From contig OX639990.1 in NCBI GenBank assembly GCA_951828535.1, positions 2,715,300 through 2,779,299 of the forward strand: DNA of 64,000 bases, written 5' to 3'. Below the pieces are notes generated by a model. That model searched no databases and was not told the origin of the DNA. It was given only the letters and a program-made list of their open reading frames with translations. The stretch is from an uncultured Candidatus Entotheonella sp. (lineage in GTDB: Bacteria; Tectomicrobia; Entotheonellia; Entotheonellales; Entotheonellaceae). Below, piece after piece: positions 1 through 10,876 of this stretch (position 1 is the first letter of the stretch; the number at the start of each line of letters is the position of its first letter). The position numbers and the translations under genes were made by a program.

Positions 1-1065
1 CGCCACAACGGCCACCAGACCCGGCAAGGTGCTGGAATCCTCCACCTCGCTGCCGTGAAAGCCGACGATCACGTCACCCTGCCGCAGGCCGGCCTTGTCT
101 GCCGGCGCATCGGTAACGATGCCGGATACCAGGGCGCCGTTGGCGTCGTCGAGCTTGAAAGCATTAAGCATTTCAGGCGCGATGCTCTGAATGGCCACGC
201 CCAGCCAGCCGCGCGTCACGTTGCCCTTGTCGAACAACTGACTGAGGACGTTCTTGGCCATGTTGATCGGGATGGCGAAGCCGATGCCCTGGCCGCTGCG
301 CATGATGGCCGTGTTGATGCCGATGACCTCGCCGTGCATATTGAAAAGCGGGCCGCCGCTGTTGCCCGGGTTGATCGAGGCGTCGGTCTGGATGAAATCA
401 TCGTACGGCCCGGCGCCGATAATGCGGCCCATGGCGCTGACGATGCCCGCGGTAACCGTGTGGCCCAGACCGAAAGGGTTGCCGATGGCCAACACCCATT
501 CGCCGACCTCCAGGTTTTTCGAATCACCAAACGGCACAGTAGGCAGGGGCAGCGGACTGTCAACGCGCAGGAGCGCCAGATCCGTCTTCGGGTCGCGCCC
601 GATCAGGGTCGCCTCGAATTCCTCCTTCGACGCCAGCGTCACGGTGATTTCGTCCGCTTCTTCCACCACGTGGTTATTGGTCACGATGTAGCCGTTGGTG
701 TTGATAATGAAGCCAGTACCCAGGCTGGGGCGATGGCGTGGACGGCGCTGTTCGCCGAAGAAGCGGTCGAAGAATTCCTGGAAGGGGTCCTCGCCGCCGA
801 AGGGAAACGGCCGCCGGCGTCGTGAGCGTTGTTCGGTGGGGGCGGTTCTGCGGCTGCTGATGTTGACGACAGCGGGTTTCAGGGCTTTGGCCGCCTCGGT
901 GAAGGCCGGCACCTGCGGCTGCTCAAACTCAACGCCGCTGCCCTCCTTCCAAAGCTGTGCTGCCGCCAGCGGTTCCAGACACACGGTGCAGGTGAGCAAC
1001 AGCGCAGCAAATACCCCGGCGGCAAGGTTACTGGCCTGGCGGGGCAACGGGGTCGTGTTTAGCAT
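1..1065 (-). CDS. degP: HtrA/DegP-type periplasmic serine protease (3' end cut by window edge)
   Basis: Trypsin-like protease with PDZ region, expected to degrade misfolded envelope proteins in the periplasm. The 355 residues in the window start with a hydrophobic signal segment (about residues 15-36). The triad is visible: His132 in TNNHVVE, Asp162 in KTDLALLR and Ser236 in NPGNSGGPL. The first PDZ domain begins near residue 285 (RGWLGV) and the gene runs off the left edge inside it. The ATG at 1065-1063 follows a strong AAAGGAG site. It lies 94 bases downstream of groEL on the same strand, so it may belong to the same heat-shock block, although an 11-bp inverted repeat separates them. The family is certain. 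DegP versus DegS/DegQ subtype is not settled, because the number of PDZ domains is not visible. Confidence 0.93.
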   Translation of the reverse strand, partial: MLNTTPLPRQASNLAAGVFAALLLTCTVCLEPLAAAQLWKEGSGVEFEQPQVPAFTEAAKALKPAVVNISSRRTAPTEQRSRRRRPFPFGGEDPFQEFFDRFFGEQRRPRHRPSLGTGFIINTNGYIVTNNHVVEEADEITVTLASKEEFEATLIGRDPKTDLALLRVDSPLPLPTVPFGDSKNLEVGEWVLAIGNPFGLGHTVTAGIVSAMGRIIGAGPYDDFIQTDASINPGNSGGPLFNMHGEVIGINTAIMRSGQGIGFAIPINMAKNVLSQLFDKGNVTRGWLGVAIQSIAPEMLNAFKLDDANGALVSGIVTDAPADKAGLRQGDVIVGFHGSEVEDSSTLPGLVAVVA

Positions 1066-1103
1066 GGGACGCTCTCCTTTGGGTGGACAGCCTTGCGGAG
1101 GGC

Positions 1104-1140
1104 GAGAAGGGAGGAACGGCTGAACCGCCCCTCCCTTCTC
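1104..1140. repeat. 11-bp perfect inverted repeat between groEL and htrA
   Basis: GAGAAGGGAGG (1104-1114) pairs exactly with CCTCCCTTCTC (1130-1140) around a 15-base loop. It lies just after groEL and before the htrA ribosome site. No T-run follows on the minus strand, so it is not a textbook intrinsic terminator. It could act as an mRNA processing or stability hairpin that separates groESL and htrA expression. Confidence 0.6.
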
Positions 1141-1159
1141 CTGGCGCGGTGGCTTAGGA

Positions 1160-3114
<1,955 letters not shown>

Positions 3115-3235
3115 AACTAAAGCTCTCCTCTTCGTGTTTGAGGCAGTGGTAAGCGGCGTGCCATCGCTTCCTGCAAAGGGCTGGCGCCCTGCGGAAACGA
3201 GGTAGCCGAGACCGCGTGTGTCACGTTTGCGATTA

Positions 3236-3262
3236 TTAGCACTCTAGGAAGTTGAGTGCTAA
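3236..3262 (-). promoter_or_regulatory. CIRCE operator for HrcA
   Basis: TTAGCACTC, nine bases, GAGTGCTAA: a perfect 9-9-9 CIRCE element. HrcA binds CIRCE and represses groESL until heat or misfolded protein titrates GroEL. Here it sits just downstream of the -10 box and about 120 bases before the groES start, the usual place. A perfect match predicts that this genome encodes hrcA elsewhere. Confidence 0.97.
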
Positions 3263-3292
3263 ACGATAAACGGGCGGGGCCTCTTTTGTCAA
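3263..3292 (-). promoter_or_regulatory. Sigma-70-type promoter of groESL
   Basis: On the minus strand TTGACA (3292-3287) is followed after 18 bases by TATCGT (3268-3263), and the CIRCE element starts immediately downstream. A vegetative promoter overlapped or followed by CIRCE is the standard HrcA-controlled arrangement. Confidence 0.75.
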
Positions 3293-3318
3293 GAACGCGG
3301 TTACGAAATCAACCGTCG

Positions 3319-3882
3319 TCAGGGTGCCCCGAGAACTGCTTGAGAGGCCGCCGGCGCGTCTCTTTCGGAGGCGGCGTACCACTTCAGGTAGTCATGCCAG
3401 CTCTCAGGCGGATTGCGCAGGCTCGCCGCCATGGTGACGTGGGGCTGCCAGGCGGGCTTGCGGGGCAGCCGCTTCAGGCGCAGGCCGCAGTTCTCCAGGG
3501 TCTTACCGCCCTTGCGGCGGTTGCAGGCCAGACAGCAGGTCACGATGTTCGTCCACTCGGTGAGGCCGCCGAGCACGCGCGGCACCACGTGGTCGTAGGT
3601 CAACTCGCTCGGCGGCGGCATGGCGCCGCAGTACTGGCAGGCGTAGTGGTCGCGGGCGTAGATGTTCTGGCGGGAAAACTTGACGCCGCGCGGCTGGGCG
3701 CGCACCAGCTTGCGCAGCCGGATAACCGCCGGCAAGCGCAGGGTGAGGCTGACGCTGTGAATCTCGCGGGCGTACTCCTCGACGATCTCTGCCTTGCCGG
3801 CGAAATAGAGCGTCAGCGCGCGTTTCCAGTTCAGGATGCGCAGGGGTTCGAACGAGGCATTGAGCAGGAGAACGTGTTCCAT
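3319..3882 (-). CDS. HNH endonuclease family protein
   Basis: A 187-residue protein with a zinc-supported HNH fold. CQYC at 82-85 and CLAC at 117-120 form the zinc knuckles, DHVVPR begins at 97 (Asp-His of the catalytic site) and Asn121 closes the motif. The N-terminal segment (VLLLNASFEPLRILNWKRAL) is typical of the widespread chromosomal HNH group of unknown role, often near housekeeping genes and not linked to mobile DNA. It stands alone on the minus strand upstream of groES. Nuclease chemistry is well supported; the substrate is unknown. Confidence 0.85.
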   Translation of the reverse strand: MEHVLLLNASFEPLRILNWKRALTLYFAGKAEIVEEYAREIHSVSLTLRLPAVIRLRKLVRAQPRGVKFSRQNIYARDHYACQYCGAMPPPSELTYDHVVPRVLGGLTEWTNIVTCCLACNRRKGGKTLENCGLRLKRLPRKPAWQPHVTMAASLRNPPESWHDYLKWYAASERDAPAASQAVLGAP

Positions 3883-4054
3883 GGCGTGTGGGGTTCCGTC
3901 CTGTCGATGATTGCGCCGGTGGCTTTTTTGGCAGCGGCTATTGTACTCAACCCGCCTGTGAAAGGGAACGCCGGGCGCATTTTTTCGACGGACCTGTTAA
4001 ACTTGCAGCCCTAATCCCCGGCTTGGAAACGACCCTAGTTCAAGGAGAGAATGA

Positions 4055-4948
4055 ATGACCGAACGACTGACCCTGATGGCGGTGCATGCCCATCCGGACG
4101 ACGAATGCATGAGTACCGGCGGCAGCCTGGCGCGCTACCGCGAGGAGGGCGTACACACCATCCTGGTCACCGCCACGCGGGGCGAGGAGGGCGAGATCGT
4201 GGACCCGGAAATGGACCCCGACGAGGTGCGGCCGAAACTCGCCGACGTGCGTGTGGCGGAACTCGAAAAGGCCTGCCAGCACTTGCAGGTCGCGGAGCTG
4301 CACCTGCTCAACTACCGCGATTCCGGCATGGCCGGGACGCCGGCCAACAACCACCCCGACTGTTTCCACCAGGCCGACCTGCATGAGGCAACCGGGCGGC
4401 TGGTGCGACTGATGCGGCAATGCCGCCCGCACGTGGTGACCTGCTACAACGAAAACGGCGGCTACGGCCACCCGGATCATATTCAAGTCAACCGCGCGAC
4501 CGTCGCGGCCTTTCATGCTGCCGGGGACCCCGCGCAATACCCCGAGGACGGGCTGGCGCCGTGGCAGCCGCAGAAGCTCTATTACACCTCCTACCCGCGT
4601 TCCTACATCCTGATGCGTTACGAGGTGATGCGCTCGATGGGCGTCGAGTCACCGATGGACCGGCCGGATTTCGACCCGCAGAAGGTGGGCGGTACAGCGG
4701 ACGAAGACATCACGACGCGTATTGAGGTGCGCGATTATCTCGCTCTCAAGATGGAGGCGCTGCGCTGCCACCGCAGCCAGATCGCCCCGGATTGGTGGTT
4801 CAGGCGCATCCCGCCCGAGGTGCAGCGCGACAAATTCGCCCACGAATGCTTCGTCTGCGTGGCGTCGCACGTGCCCCAAAGCGGCCCCGAATCGGACTTG
4901 TTCGCCGGCCTACGCGAGCCGGTGGCGAGCGGTGTGGCTGCATCGTAA
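4055..4948 (+). CDS. PIG-L/LmbE family zinc deacetylase
   Basis: A 297-residue LmbE/PIG-L hydrolase. The metal motif AHPDDE lies at residues 12-17 (His13, Asp15, Asp16) and a second histidine motif, YGHPDHIQ, at about 137-144. This family removes N-acetyl groups from GlcNAc-containing substrates or cleaves related amides; MshB and Mca in mycothiol metabolism are members with a similar length and motif layout. No bacillithiol or mycothiol genes are next to it, so the substrate is open. The ATG at 4055 has AGGAG 8 bases upstream; a second ATG at 4051 is out of frame. Confidence 0.88.
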   Translation: MTERLTLMAVHAHPDDECMSTGGSLARYREEGVHTILVTATRGEEGEIVDPEMDPDEVRPKLADVRVAELEKACQHLQVAELHLLNYRDSGMAGTPANNHPDCFHQADLHEATGRLVRLMRQCRPHVVTCYNENGGYGHPDHIQVNRATVAAFHAAGDPAQYPEDGLAPWQPQKLYYTSYPRSYILMRYEVMRSMGVESPMDRPDFDPQKVGGTADEDITTRIEVRDYLALKMEALRCHRSQIAPDWWFRRIPPEVQRDKFAHECFVCVASHVPQSGPESDLFAGLREPVASGVAAS

Positions 4949-5114
4949 CCTGCCTGGATCATTCCCGTATCCGATTGCACCGGTTGAGATATCGGCCGTC
5001 TAAAGCCCCTCCCTCGATGGTCGCGGACGCCCGCTGGGCTGGAGAATGAAAACAAGGTGGGCCTATTTATCGCCAATCGAAGGTTCGGCACGCTCGCTTA
5101 ACCTTGATCGCTTA

Positions 5115-5172
5115 CATCTCCCTTGGCGGGAGCGGGTTGGGGTGAGGGGGAAAGCCGAAATGAGACACGCTG
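5115..5172 (+). repeat. Dispersed hairpin repeat, CTCTCCC family, copy 1
   Basis: CTCCCTTGGCGGGAG-type hairpin followed by GGGTTGGGGTGAGGGGGAAA and the tail GAAATGAGACACGCTGC. The same hairpin plus tail recurs near 12.4, 22.1, 29.7, 48.0 and 57.1 kb. It fills much of the gap (4949-5197) between the convergent PIG-L and rtcB genes; nothing else is recognisable there. Confidence 0.8.
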
Positions 5173-5197
5173 CAAGCCGTCTTGATCCGACAGTGCC

Positions 5198-6649
5198 CTA
5201 GCCCTTGATCACGCCGAGAGGCCGCAACTGCACGACTTTCCGGCTGATGCCGGCGCCGTGCACGACGTCCACCACGTCCCGAACGTCCTTGTAAGCCTCC
5301 GGGATTTCCTCCATCAGGGTGGCGCGTCCGGCCGAGCGCACGTAAATACCCTGGGCCTCCAGTTCCTGCACGATGGGCCGTCCGCGCGCGCTTTTCTTCG
5401 CCTGCGTACGGCTCATGAGGCGGCCGGCGCCGTGGCAACTGCTGGCAAACGTCTCCTCGCCGCCCTGCCGGGTGCCGATCAGCACGTAGGAGTAGCGGCC
5501 CATGTCGCCCGGAATGAGCACAGGCTGGCCCAGATCACGATACACCGCCGGCAACTGCGGATGCCCCGGCGCCAAGGCACGGGTGGCGCCTTTGCGGTGC
5601 ACGCACAAACGGCGCGCCTGCCCCTCAACGGTGTGCGTTTCGAACTTGCCGATGTTGTGGCACACGTCGTAGATCACCTCGATCCGCAGGTCCCGCGCCG
5701 AGCGTTGCAGCACCTCGGCAAAGGTCTCGCGCACCGTGTGGGTGATGAGCTGTCGGTTGGCGAAGGCAAAATTGGCGGCGCTGTACATGGCGCCAATGTA
5801 TTCGCGCGCCGGCGGGGAGTTCAGAGGGGCGCAGCACAATTGGCGGTCGGGGATGGCGATGCCGTATTGCTGCGCGGCGCGCTGCATGGTCTTGATGGAA
5901 TCGTCGCACACCTGATAGCCCAGCCCACGCGAGCCGGTGTGGATGGTGATGGCGAGCTGATCCTTGAACAACCCCAGGGCGCCGGCCACCTGTTCGTCGT
6001 AAATTTCGGCGACGTAATCGACTTCCACAAAGTGGTTGCCCGAACCGATGCTGCCGAGCTGCGGGCGTCCGCGCTCAAGGGCGCGCTGGCTGACGTATTG
6101 CGGCTCGGCGCCCGCCAGGCAGCCGCTCTCTTCGGTGTGCTCCAGGTCGCGCGGCGCGCCGTAGCCCTGCGACACCGCCCAGCCGGCACCGCGTTTGAGA
6201 ACGCCCTGCAAATCGGCGTGCGACAGCCGCACCGTCTGCTGGCGCGCCCCGACACCGGATGGAATGTTGCGAAACAGGCTCTCGGCCACCTCGCGCATGC
6301 GGCCCTGCACGTCGTGTCGGCTCAGACCTGAGCCCAGCAGCCGCACGCCGCAATTGATGTCGTAGCCGATGCCGCCCGGCGAAATGACGCCGTCGCGGGC
6401 ATCGAACGCGGCCACCCCGCCAATGGGAAAGCCGTAGCCCCAGTGGATGTCCGGCATGGCGATGGAGTGCCCGACGATGCCCGGCAGGTGCGCCACGTTG
6501 ACCACCTGCTGCAGGCTCTGGTCGCCGCGGATGGTTTGCATCATGGCATCGCTGGCGAACACCAGGCCGTCCACCTTCATGCCGCCGTGACGCGGGATGC
6601 GCCAGCGGTGGCTGTCGATGCGTTCCAGGGGCAGCTGATGGGTTTTCAT
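5198..6649 (-). CDS. rtcB: RNA-splicing ligase RtcB
   Basis: A 483-residue RtcB ligase that joins RNA 2',3'-cyclic phosphate or 3'-phosphate ends to 5'-OH ends using GTP and Mn2+. Manganese and active-site residues are visible: Asp97 and Cys100 in GIGYDINCGVR, His205 in GSGNHFVEV, His237 in IHTGSRGLG, His331, and the predicted guanylylated His406 in SCHGAGR. The start codon overlaps the thiL stop as ATGA, so translation is probably coupled. No RtcA cyclase, RtcR regulator or archease is nearby, so regulation differs from the E. coli rtcBA operon. Confidence 0.96.
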   Translation of the reverse strand: MKTHQLPLERIDSHRWRIPRHGGMKVDGLVFASDAMMQTIRGDQSLQQVVNVAHLPGIVGHSIAMPDIHWGYGFPIGGVAAFDARDGVISPGGIGYDINCGVRLLGSGLSRHDVQGRMREVAESLFRNIPSGVGARQQTVRLSHADLQGVLKRGAGWAVSQGYGAPRDLEHTEESGCLAGAEPQYVSQRALERGRPQLGSIGSGNHFVEVDYVAEIYDEQVAGALGLFKDQLAITIHTGSRGLGYQVCDDSIKTMQRAAQQYGIAIPDRQLCCAPLNSPPAREYIGAMYSAANFAFANRQLITHTVRETFAEVLQRSARDLRIEVIYDVCHNIGKFETHTVEGQARRLCVHRKGATRALAPGHPQLPAVYRDLGQPVLIPGDMGRYSYVLIGTRQGGEETFASSCHGAGRLMSRTQAKKSARGRPIVQELEAQGIYVRSAGRATLMEEIPEAYKDVRDVVDVVHGAGISRKVVQLRPLGVIKG

Positions 6650-7686
6650 GGCTCGGTTGCATTCCTCGCGTCAGGTTGGGGTGGTTGGAAATGATCGTAA
6701 CCGCCGGCGGCCAGGGACTCCTCGCTGCCGTCCGGATGGCGGAGCGTCACGCCGGCGCCGGCCTCGATGGCACCGATACAGGTCAGCGGACAATCGAACT
6801 GGCCGCGGAAGCCTTGTTCCAACGATGCCGCGGCACCGGGCGGTGCCGTCAGACACAACTCGAAATCCTCACCGCCGTGCAGGGCAAATGCAAGGGGGTC
6901 CGTGCCGAGGGCGCCAGCCACCCGACGCGTCTCCTCGCTGATCGGGATGCGCTCGGCGTGGAGCTGCGCGCTCACGCCGCTAGCCTCGCAGATGTGCCCC
7001 AAGTCGCTCGACAAGCCGTCGCTGAGATCGATCAGGCTGCGCGCGCCGTGCTGGCGCAGAAACAGCGCTTCCCGCAGCCGCGGCCGGGGACGCCGGTAGC
7101 GCGACAGCACCGTGTCGATAGGCAATCCGGCCACCGCCTGCGGATGAATTAGAGCTTCCAGCCCGGCCTTGGCGCCGCCGAGGTCGCCGGTGACCCATAT
7201 TCCATCGCCGGCACGGGCCGCGGCGCGGTATGCCGCGCCATCCCGCGGCGCCGAACCAAGCACGGTGATGGTCACCGATAGCCGTTCGGCGGACTTGCTG
7301 ATGTTGCCGCCGATGATCGGGCAGCCGTAAGCCTCGGCCAGGTCGTTCATACCGTCGTAAAGGGCTTCGACGAAGACCACCGCCAGCGTTTCCGGCAGCG
7401 ACAGCGCGACAACCGCCCCCAGCGGCACCCCACCCATAGCCGCGATGTCGCTGACGTTAACCGCCAGACAGCGCCAGCCAATATCCTCCGGCGTTGACCA
7501 ATCGCGTCGAAAGTGCACGCCCTCTTCCTGGGTGTCTGTCGTGACCAGCAGGTCGTGGCCGTCCGCGGGGCGCAGCACCGCGCAGTCGTCGCCAATGCCG
7601 CGCACGACCGGCGGCGCATCGGCCTGATTCAGACGCCGCTGCAAGCGCGCCAGCAGCGCAAATTCCCCAAGTTCACGCACCATCAT
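6646..7686 (-). CDS. thiL: Thiamine-monophosphate kinase ThiL
   Basis: Phosphorylates thiamine monophosphate to thiamine pyrophosphate in the cytoplasm. About 346 residues; family features include the N-terminal GEFALLARLQRRL, GIGDDCAVLRPADG with metal-binding aspartates, and ITVLGSAP. The start is placed at the ATG pair 7686/7683 (MMVREL), preceded by AGGA at a proper distance. A longer reading frame to 7812 only translates the repeat upstream. It is the promoter-proximal partner of rtcB (4-base overlap). The usual nusB/ribH neighbours are absent and no TPP riboswitch is visible upstream. Confidence 0.93.
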   Translation of the reverse strand: MMVRELGEFALLARLQRRLNQADAPPVVRGIGDDCAVLRPADGHDLLVTTDTQEEGVHFRRDWSTPEDIGWRCLAVNVSDIAAMGGVPLGAVVALSLPETLAVVFVEALYDGMNDLAEAYGCPIIGGNISKSAERLSVTITVLGSAPRDGAAYRAAARAGDGIWVTGDLGGAKAGLEALIHPQAVAGLPIDTVLSRYRRPRPRLREALFLRQHGARSLIDLSDGLSSDLGHICEASGVSAQLHAERIPISEETRRVAGALGTDPLAFALHGGEDFELCLTAPPGAAASLEQGFRGQFDCPLTCIGAIEAGAGVTLRHPDGSEESLAAGGYDHFQPPQPDARNATEP

Positions 7687-7707
7687 GAAATGGGACTTCC
7701 TATGAAA

Positions 7708-7900
7708 ATGGCCTGCGCAACGCTCCCGACCGTCGTAGCCCATGGTCCCGCGCAAGCGGGCATTCACAGGGTGGGCACGAGGCCCGCCTGGGGGAAACAT
7801 GTAACCCCCCAACTCCCCTTGTCAGGGGGGCCTTGGAGGCGTTGTTCTTGAGCCCTTGCGGTCTTCACAAGTTCCCCCCTGATAAGGGGGGTTCGATCCC
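7708..7900 (+). repeat. About 180-bp dispersed repeat, copy A1, in the thiL-leuS gap
   Basis: Core shared with copies at 33.4 and 60.3 kb: GCCTGCGCAACGC, then a GCGGGCATTCACAGG-type segment, AGGCCCGCCTGGGGGAAACAT, GTAACCCCCCAACTCCCC and TTGTCAGGGGGG. A partial hairpin (CCCCCCTGATAAGGGGGG) follows at 7874-7891. The whole gap 7687-8171 holds no convincing gene, and I see nothing else in 7901-8171. Confidence 0.8.
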
Positions 7901-8171
7901 CGACAACAAATCCCTGGCCGAAAAGGCGCGTCAGAACCGCAAGAACCCAACCCTCGCAGAACCCATCTGCTGGGTCGAGGTCCTGCAAAACAAACGCCGC
8001 GGTCACGAACGATCTCGACGGGGCGCATCACAACATGACGCGTAGATAGGCCAGACATACGAACGCAAACCGCTCCTAAACACCGGGGAAACCTTCTGGC
8101 CCCCGGCTTCCGACGGGGTGACGGTGGGAATCGGGAGAGTGATCAGTGCCGTGTCTTGCCCCGGTGGGCGC

Positions 8172-10643
8172 CTATCGCACGATGAGATTTAGGATGCGGT
8201 TCGGTACGAAAATGGTCTTGACGATCGACTTGTCGGCGACGTGCCGCTGCAGCCTGGCGTCCGCCAGGGCGGCTTCCTGCACGGCCGCCTCGGGGCTGTC
8301 GGTCGCCACGGTCACGGTGCCGCGTACCTTGCCGTTGATCTGCACCGCGAGCACCGTCTCGCTCACTTGCGTCAGCGCTTCGTCGTAGGCGGGAAAGCGC
8401 TGCCGGAAAATGCTGCCATCCTCGCCAAGCCGCTCCCATAACTCCTCCGCCACGTGCGGCGCGAACGGCGCCAGGGCGATCAGAAAGGCTCGCAGGGTGT
8501 CGCGCCCGATGGGCTTGTCGGCGACCTCCGGCTTGGTCACGGCGTTGAGAAACTCCATCATGGCGCTGATGGCGGTGTTGAAGCGGAAACTCTCCAGCCG
8601 CTCGCCGACGTTTTTGAGCATGACGTGCAGCGGCTGCGCGACCTCGGAGGGGGTTGTGCCGTCGGCGTCCGGCGTAGCGCCCAGCACCCAGTTCCAGGCG
8701 CGGCGCAGGAAGCGGTACATCCCCTCAATGCCGCGGTCGCTCCACTCCGAGCTCTCCTCCGGCGGCCCGATGAACAGCTCGTAGAGGCGCACCGAATCGG
8801 CGCCGTAGCTGCCGACCAGATCGTCGGGGTTGACCACGTTGCCCTTGGATTTGGACATCTTTTCCAGTTTGCCGGTGAGCTCGGAGCGGCGCACGATCAT
8901 GCCCTGATTGAACAGTCGGGTGAACGGCTCGTCGAACGGCACGGCGTCGATGTCATGCAGGAACTTGACGAAAAAGCGGGCGTACAACAGGTGCAGGATG
9001 GCGTGCTCGATGCCGCCGACGTACAGATCGACCGGCAGCCAGTCGCGTACCGCATCGGGGGCCACCAGGGCGGTGTCGCAGGCCGGCGAGGCGTAGCGCA
9101 GGAAGTACCAGCAGGAGCCGGCCCATTGCGGCATGGTGTCGGTTTCGCGCGTTGCCGGGCCGCCGCAGGCGGGGCATGCCACCTGCAGCCATTCGGTGAT
9201 CGCCGCCAGGGGCGAATCGCCGGTGCCGGTCGGCTCGTAGCGCTCGACGTGGGGCAGCAGCACCGGCAGGTCGGCCTCGGGCACCCGCACCTCGCCGCAG
9301 GCGTCGCAGTGGATGATCGGGATCGGCTCGCCCCAATAACGCTGGCGGGAGAATATCCAGTCTCGCATGCGGTAATTGACCGTGGCCTCGGCCTCGCCGT
9401 GCTCGGCGAGCCATTCCACCACGCGGCGCTTGCCCTCTTCCCACGGCAGGCCGTCGAAGTCACCCGAGTTGACCATGTTGCCGGGCCCGATGTAGGCCTC
9501 GGTTAACTGGCCGTCGGCGCCCTTGGGGCTGTCCGGGTGGCTGATCACCTCGATGATCGGCAGGCCAAAGACGGTGGCGAACTCGAAATCCCTCTCATCG
9601 TGCGCCGGCACCGCCATGATGGCGCCGGTGCCGTAACCCATGAGGACGTAATCAGCGATCCAGACGGGGATACGGGCGCCGTTGACCGGGTTGATGGCGA
9701 CGGCGCCGAGATTGACGCCGGTTTTGTCCTGCTTCACGTTGGTGCGTTCGACGTCGCTCTGCTGGCGGGTCTCGTCGATGTACTGCTTGACGGCCTCGGT
9801 ACGCTCCGGCGCACATAGGGTGTGGACGAGTGGATGCTCGGGGGCCAGCACCATATAGGTGGCGCCGAACAGGGTATCGGGGCGGGTGGTGAAGACGGGC
9901 AACTCGTGCTCGCTGCCGTCCTGCGCCGATACGGCCGTGAACCGGATGGTGGCGCCTTCGCTGCGGCCGATCCAGTTAGCCTGCATGGTCTTGACTTTGT
10001 CCGGCCAGTCGAGCTTGTCAAGGTCGCGCAGCAGGCGTTCGGCGTAATGGGTGATACGCAGCATCCACTGGCGCATCTCCTTCTCCATCACCAGCGTGCC
10101 GCAGCGCTCGCAGGCGCCGTCCACCACTTCCTCGTTGGCCAGGCCGCACTTGCAGCTTGGGCACCAGTTGATCGGCATGGAGGCTTTGTAGGCCAGACCG
10201 CGCTCGTGCATCTGCAGGAAGATCCACTGCGTCCAGCGGTAATAGGCCGGATCGGTGGTGTCGATCTCCCGTGACCAGTCGTACATGGCGCCGATGTCGT
10301 CGAGTTGGCGGCGGAAGGTCTTGATGTTCTGGTCGGTGCCAAGGCGCGGGTGGATGCCCTTTTTGATGGCGTCGTTCTCGGCGGGCAGACCGAAGGCGTC
10401 CCACCCCATGGGATGCAGCACGGAGTAGCCTTGCAGCGTTTTGTAGCGGGTCCAGACGTCAGACAGCACGTAGCCGCGCCAGTGCCCGACGTGCAACCCC
10501 GAGCCGGACGGGTAGGGAAACATGTCCAGGCAGTAATACTTGGGCCGCGGGTCGTCGTCGCGCACCCGGTGCACGCCGCTTTCTTCCCAACGCCGGCGCC
10601 ACTTGCCTTCGATCTCTGCGGGGGTGTAGACCTCGCTGCTCAT
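8172..10643 (-). CDS. leuS: Leucyl-tRNA synthetase
   Basis: Class I aminoacyl-tRNA synthetase charging tRNA-Leu. 823 residues from the ATG at 10643. The HIGH-type motif is HVGH at residues 51-54 and KMSKS starts at 595. A zinc-finger-like segment (CPSCKCG...CERCG, roughly residues 155-180), the CP1 editing insert and the C-terminal anticodon-binding domain (ending RILNLIVR) are all present. ATG at 10643 is preferred because GAGGTG lies 9 bases upstream; an upstream in-frame GTG overlaps that site. It reads away from the divergent HypE-like gene. Confidence 0.97.
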   Translation of the reverse strand: MSSEVYTPAEIEGKWRRRWEESGVHRVRDDDPRPKYYCLDMFPYPSGSGLHVGHWRGYVLSDVWTRYKTLQGYSVLHPMGWDAFGLPAENDAIKKGIHPRLGTDQNIKTFRRQLDDIGAMYDWSREIDTTDPAYYRWTQWIFLQMHERGLAYKASMPINWCPSCKCGLANEEVVDGACERCGTLVMEKEMRQWMLRITHYAERLLRDLDKLDWPDKVKTMQANWIGRSEGATIRFTAVSAQDGSEHELPVFTTRPDTLFGATYMVLAPEHPLVHTLCAPERTEAVKQYIDETRQQSDVERTNVKQDKTGVNLGAVAINPVNGARIPVWIADYVLMGYGTGAIMAVPAHDERDFEFATVFGLPIIEVISHPDSPKGADGQLTEAYIGPGNMVNSGDFDGLPWEEGKRRVVEWLAEHGEAEATVNYRMRDWIFSRQRYWGEPIPIIHCDACGEVRVPEADLPVLLPHVERYEPTGTGDSPLAAITEWLQVACPACGGPATRETDTMPQWAGSCWYFLRYASPACDTALVAPDAVRDWLPVDLYVGGIEHAILHLLYARFFVKFLHDIDAVPFDEPFTRLFNQGMIVRRSELTGKLEKMSKSKGNVVNPDDLVGSYGADSVRLYELFIGPPEESSEWSDRGIEGMYRFLRRAWNWVLGATPDADGTTPSEVAQPLHVMLKNVGERLESFRFNTAISAMMEFLNAVTKPEVADKPIGRDTLRAFLIALAPFAPHVAEELWERLGEDGSIFRQRFPAYDEALTQVSETVLAVQINGKVRGTVTVATDSPEAAVQEAALADARLQRHVADKSIVKTIFVPNRILNLIVR

Positions 10644-10688
10644 TACTCGTTGCACCTCATGGCCCCGGCTCTCGCCGGGCTTCGTTAA

Positions 10689-10717
10689 CCGATAGTTTTA
10701 AGTAGGGAATTCATCAA
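10689..10717 (-). promoter_or_regulatory. Candidate promoter of leuS
   Basis: On the minus strand TTGATG (10717-10712), 17 bases, TATCGG (10694-10689), about 45 bases before the leuS start. Moderate match only, but the position is right and the segment is A+T-rich relative to its surroundings. Confidence 0.45.
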
Positions 10718-10876
10718 GATAGGCGTGGTTGGCGCGCCCTTTATACCAGCATCGCCGCGACGAGTGCAAGCAAGCTTGCCCTGCAACCCGGCGCGTGTTT
10801 AAGTACGACGCACCGAGAGACGGCAGCTGGCTTGCGGCGAGCCGGTCGTATCATTCCGCACAGAGAAAGAAGAGCC

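Noticed and set aside
55-825. 256-residue + strand frame near the left edge
   Set aside because: The opposite strand encodes an intact HtrA protease with its catalytic triad, so this frame is a shadow.
7687-7812. N-terminal extension of ThiL up to 7812
   Set aside because: The extra 42 codons translate a copy of the dispersed repeat, whose other copies give similar GGYMFPPGGPR peptides. The ATG at 7686 has a ribosome site.
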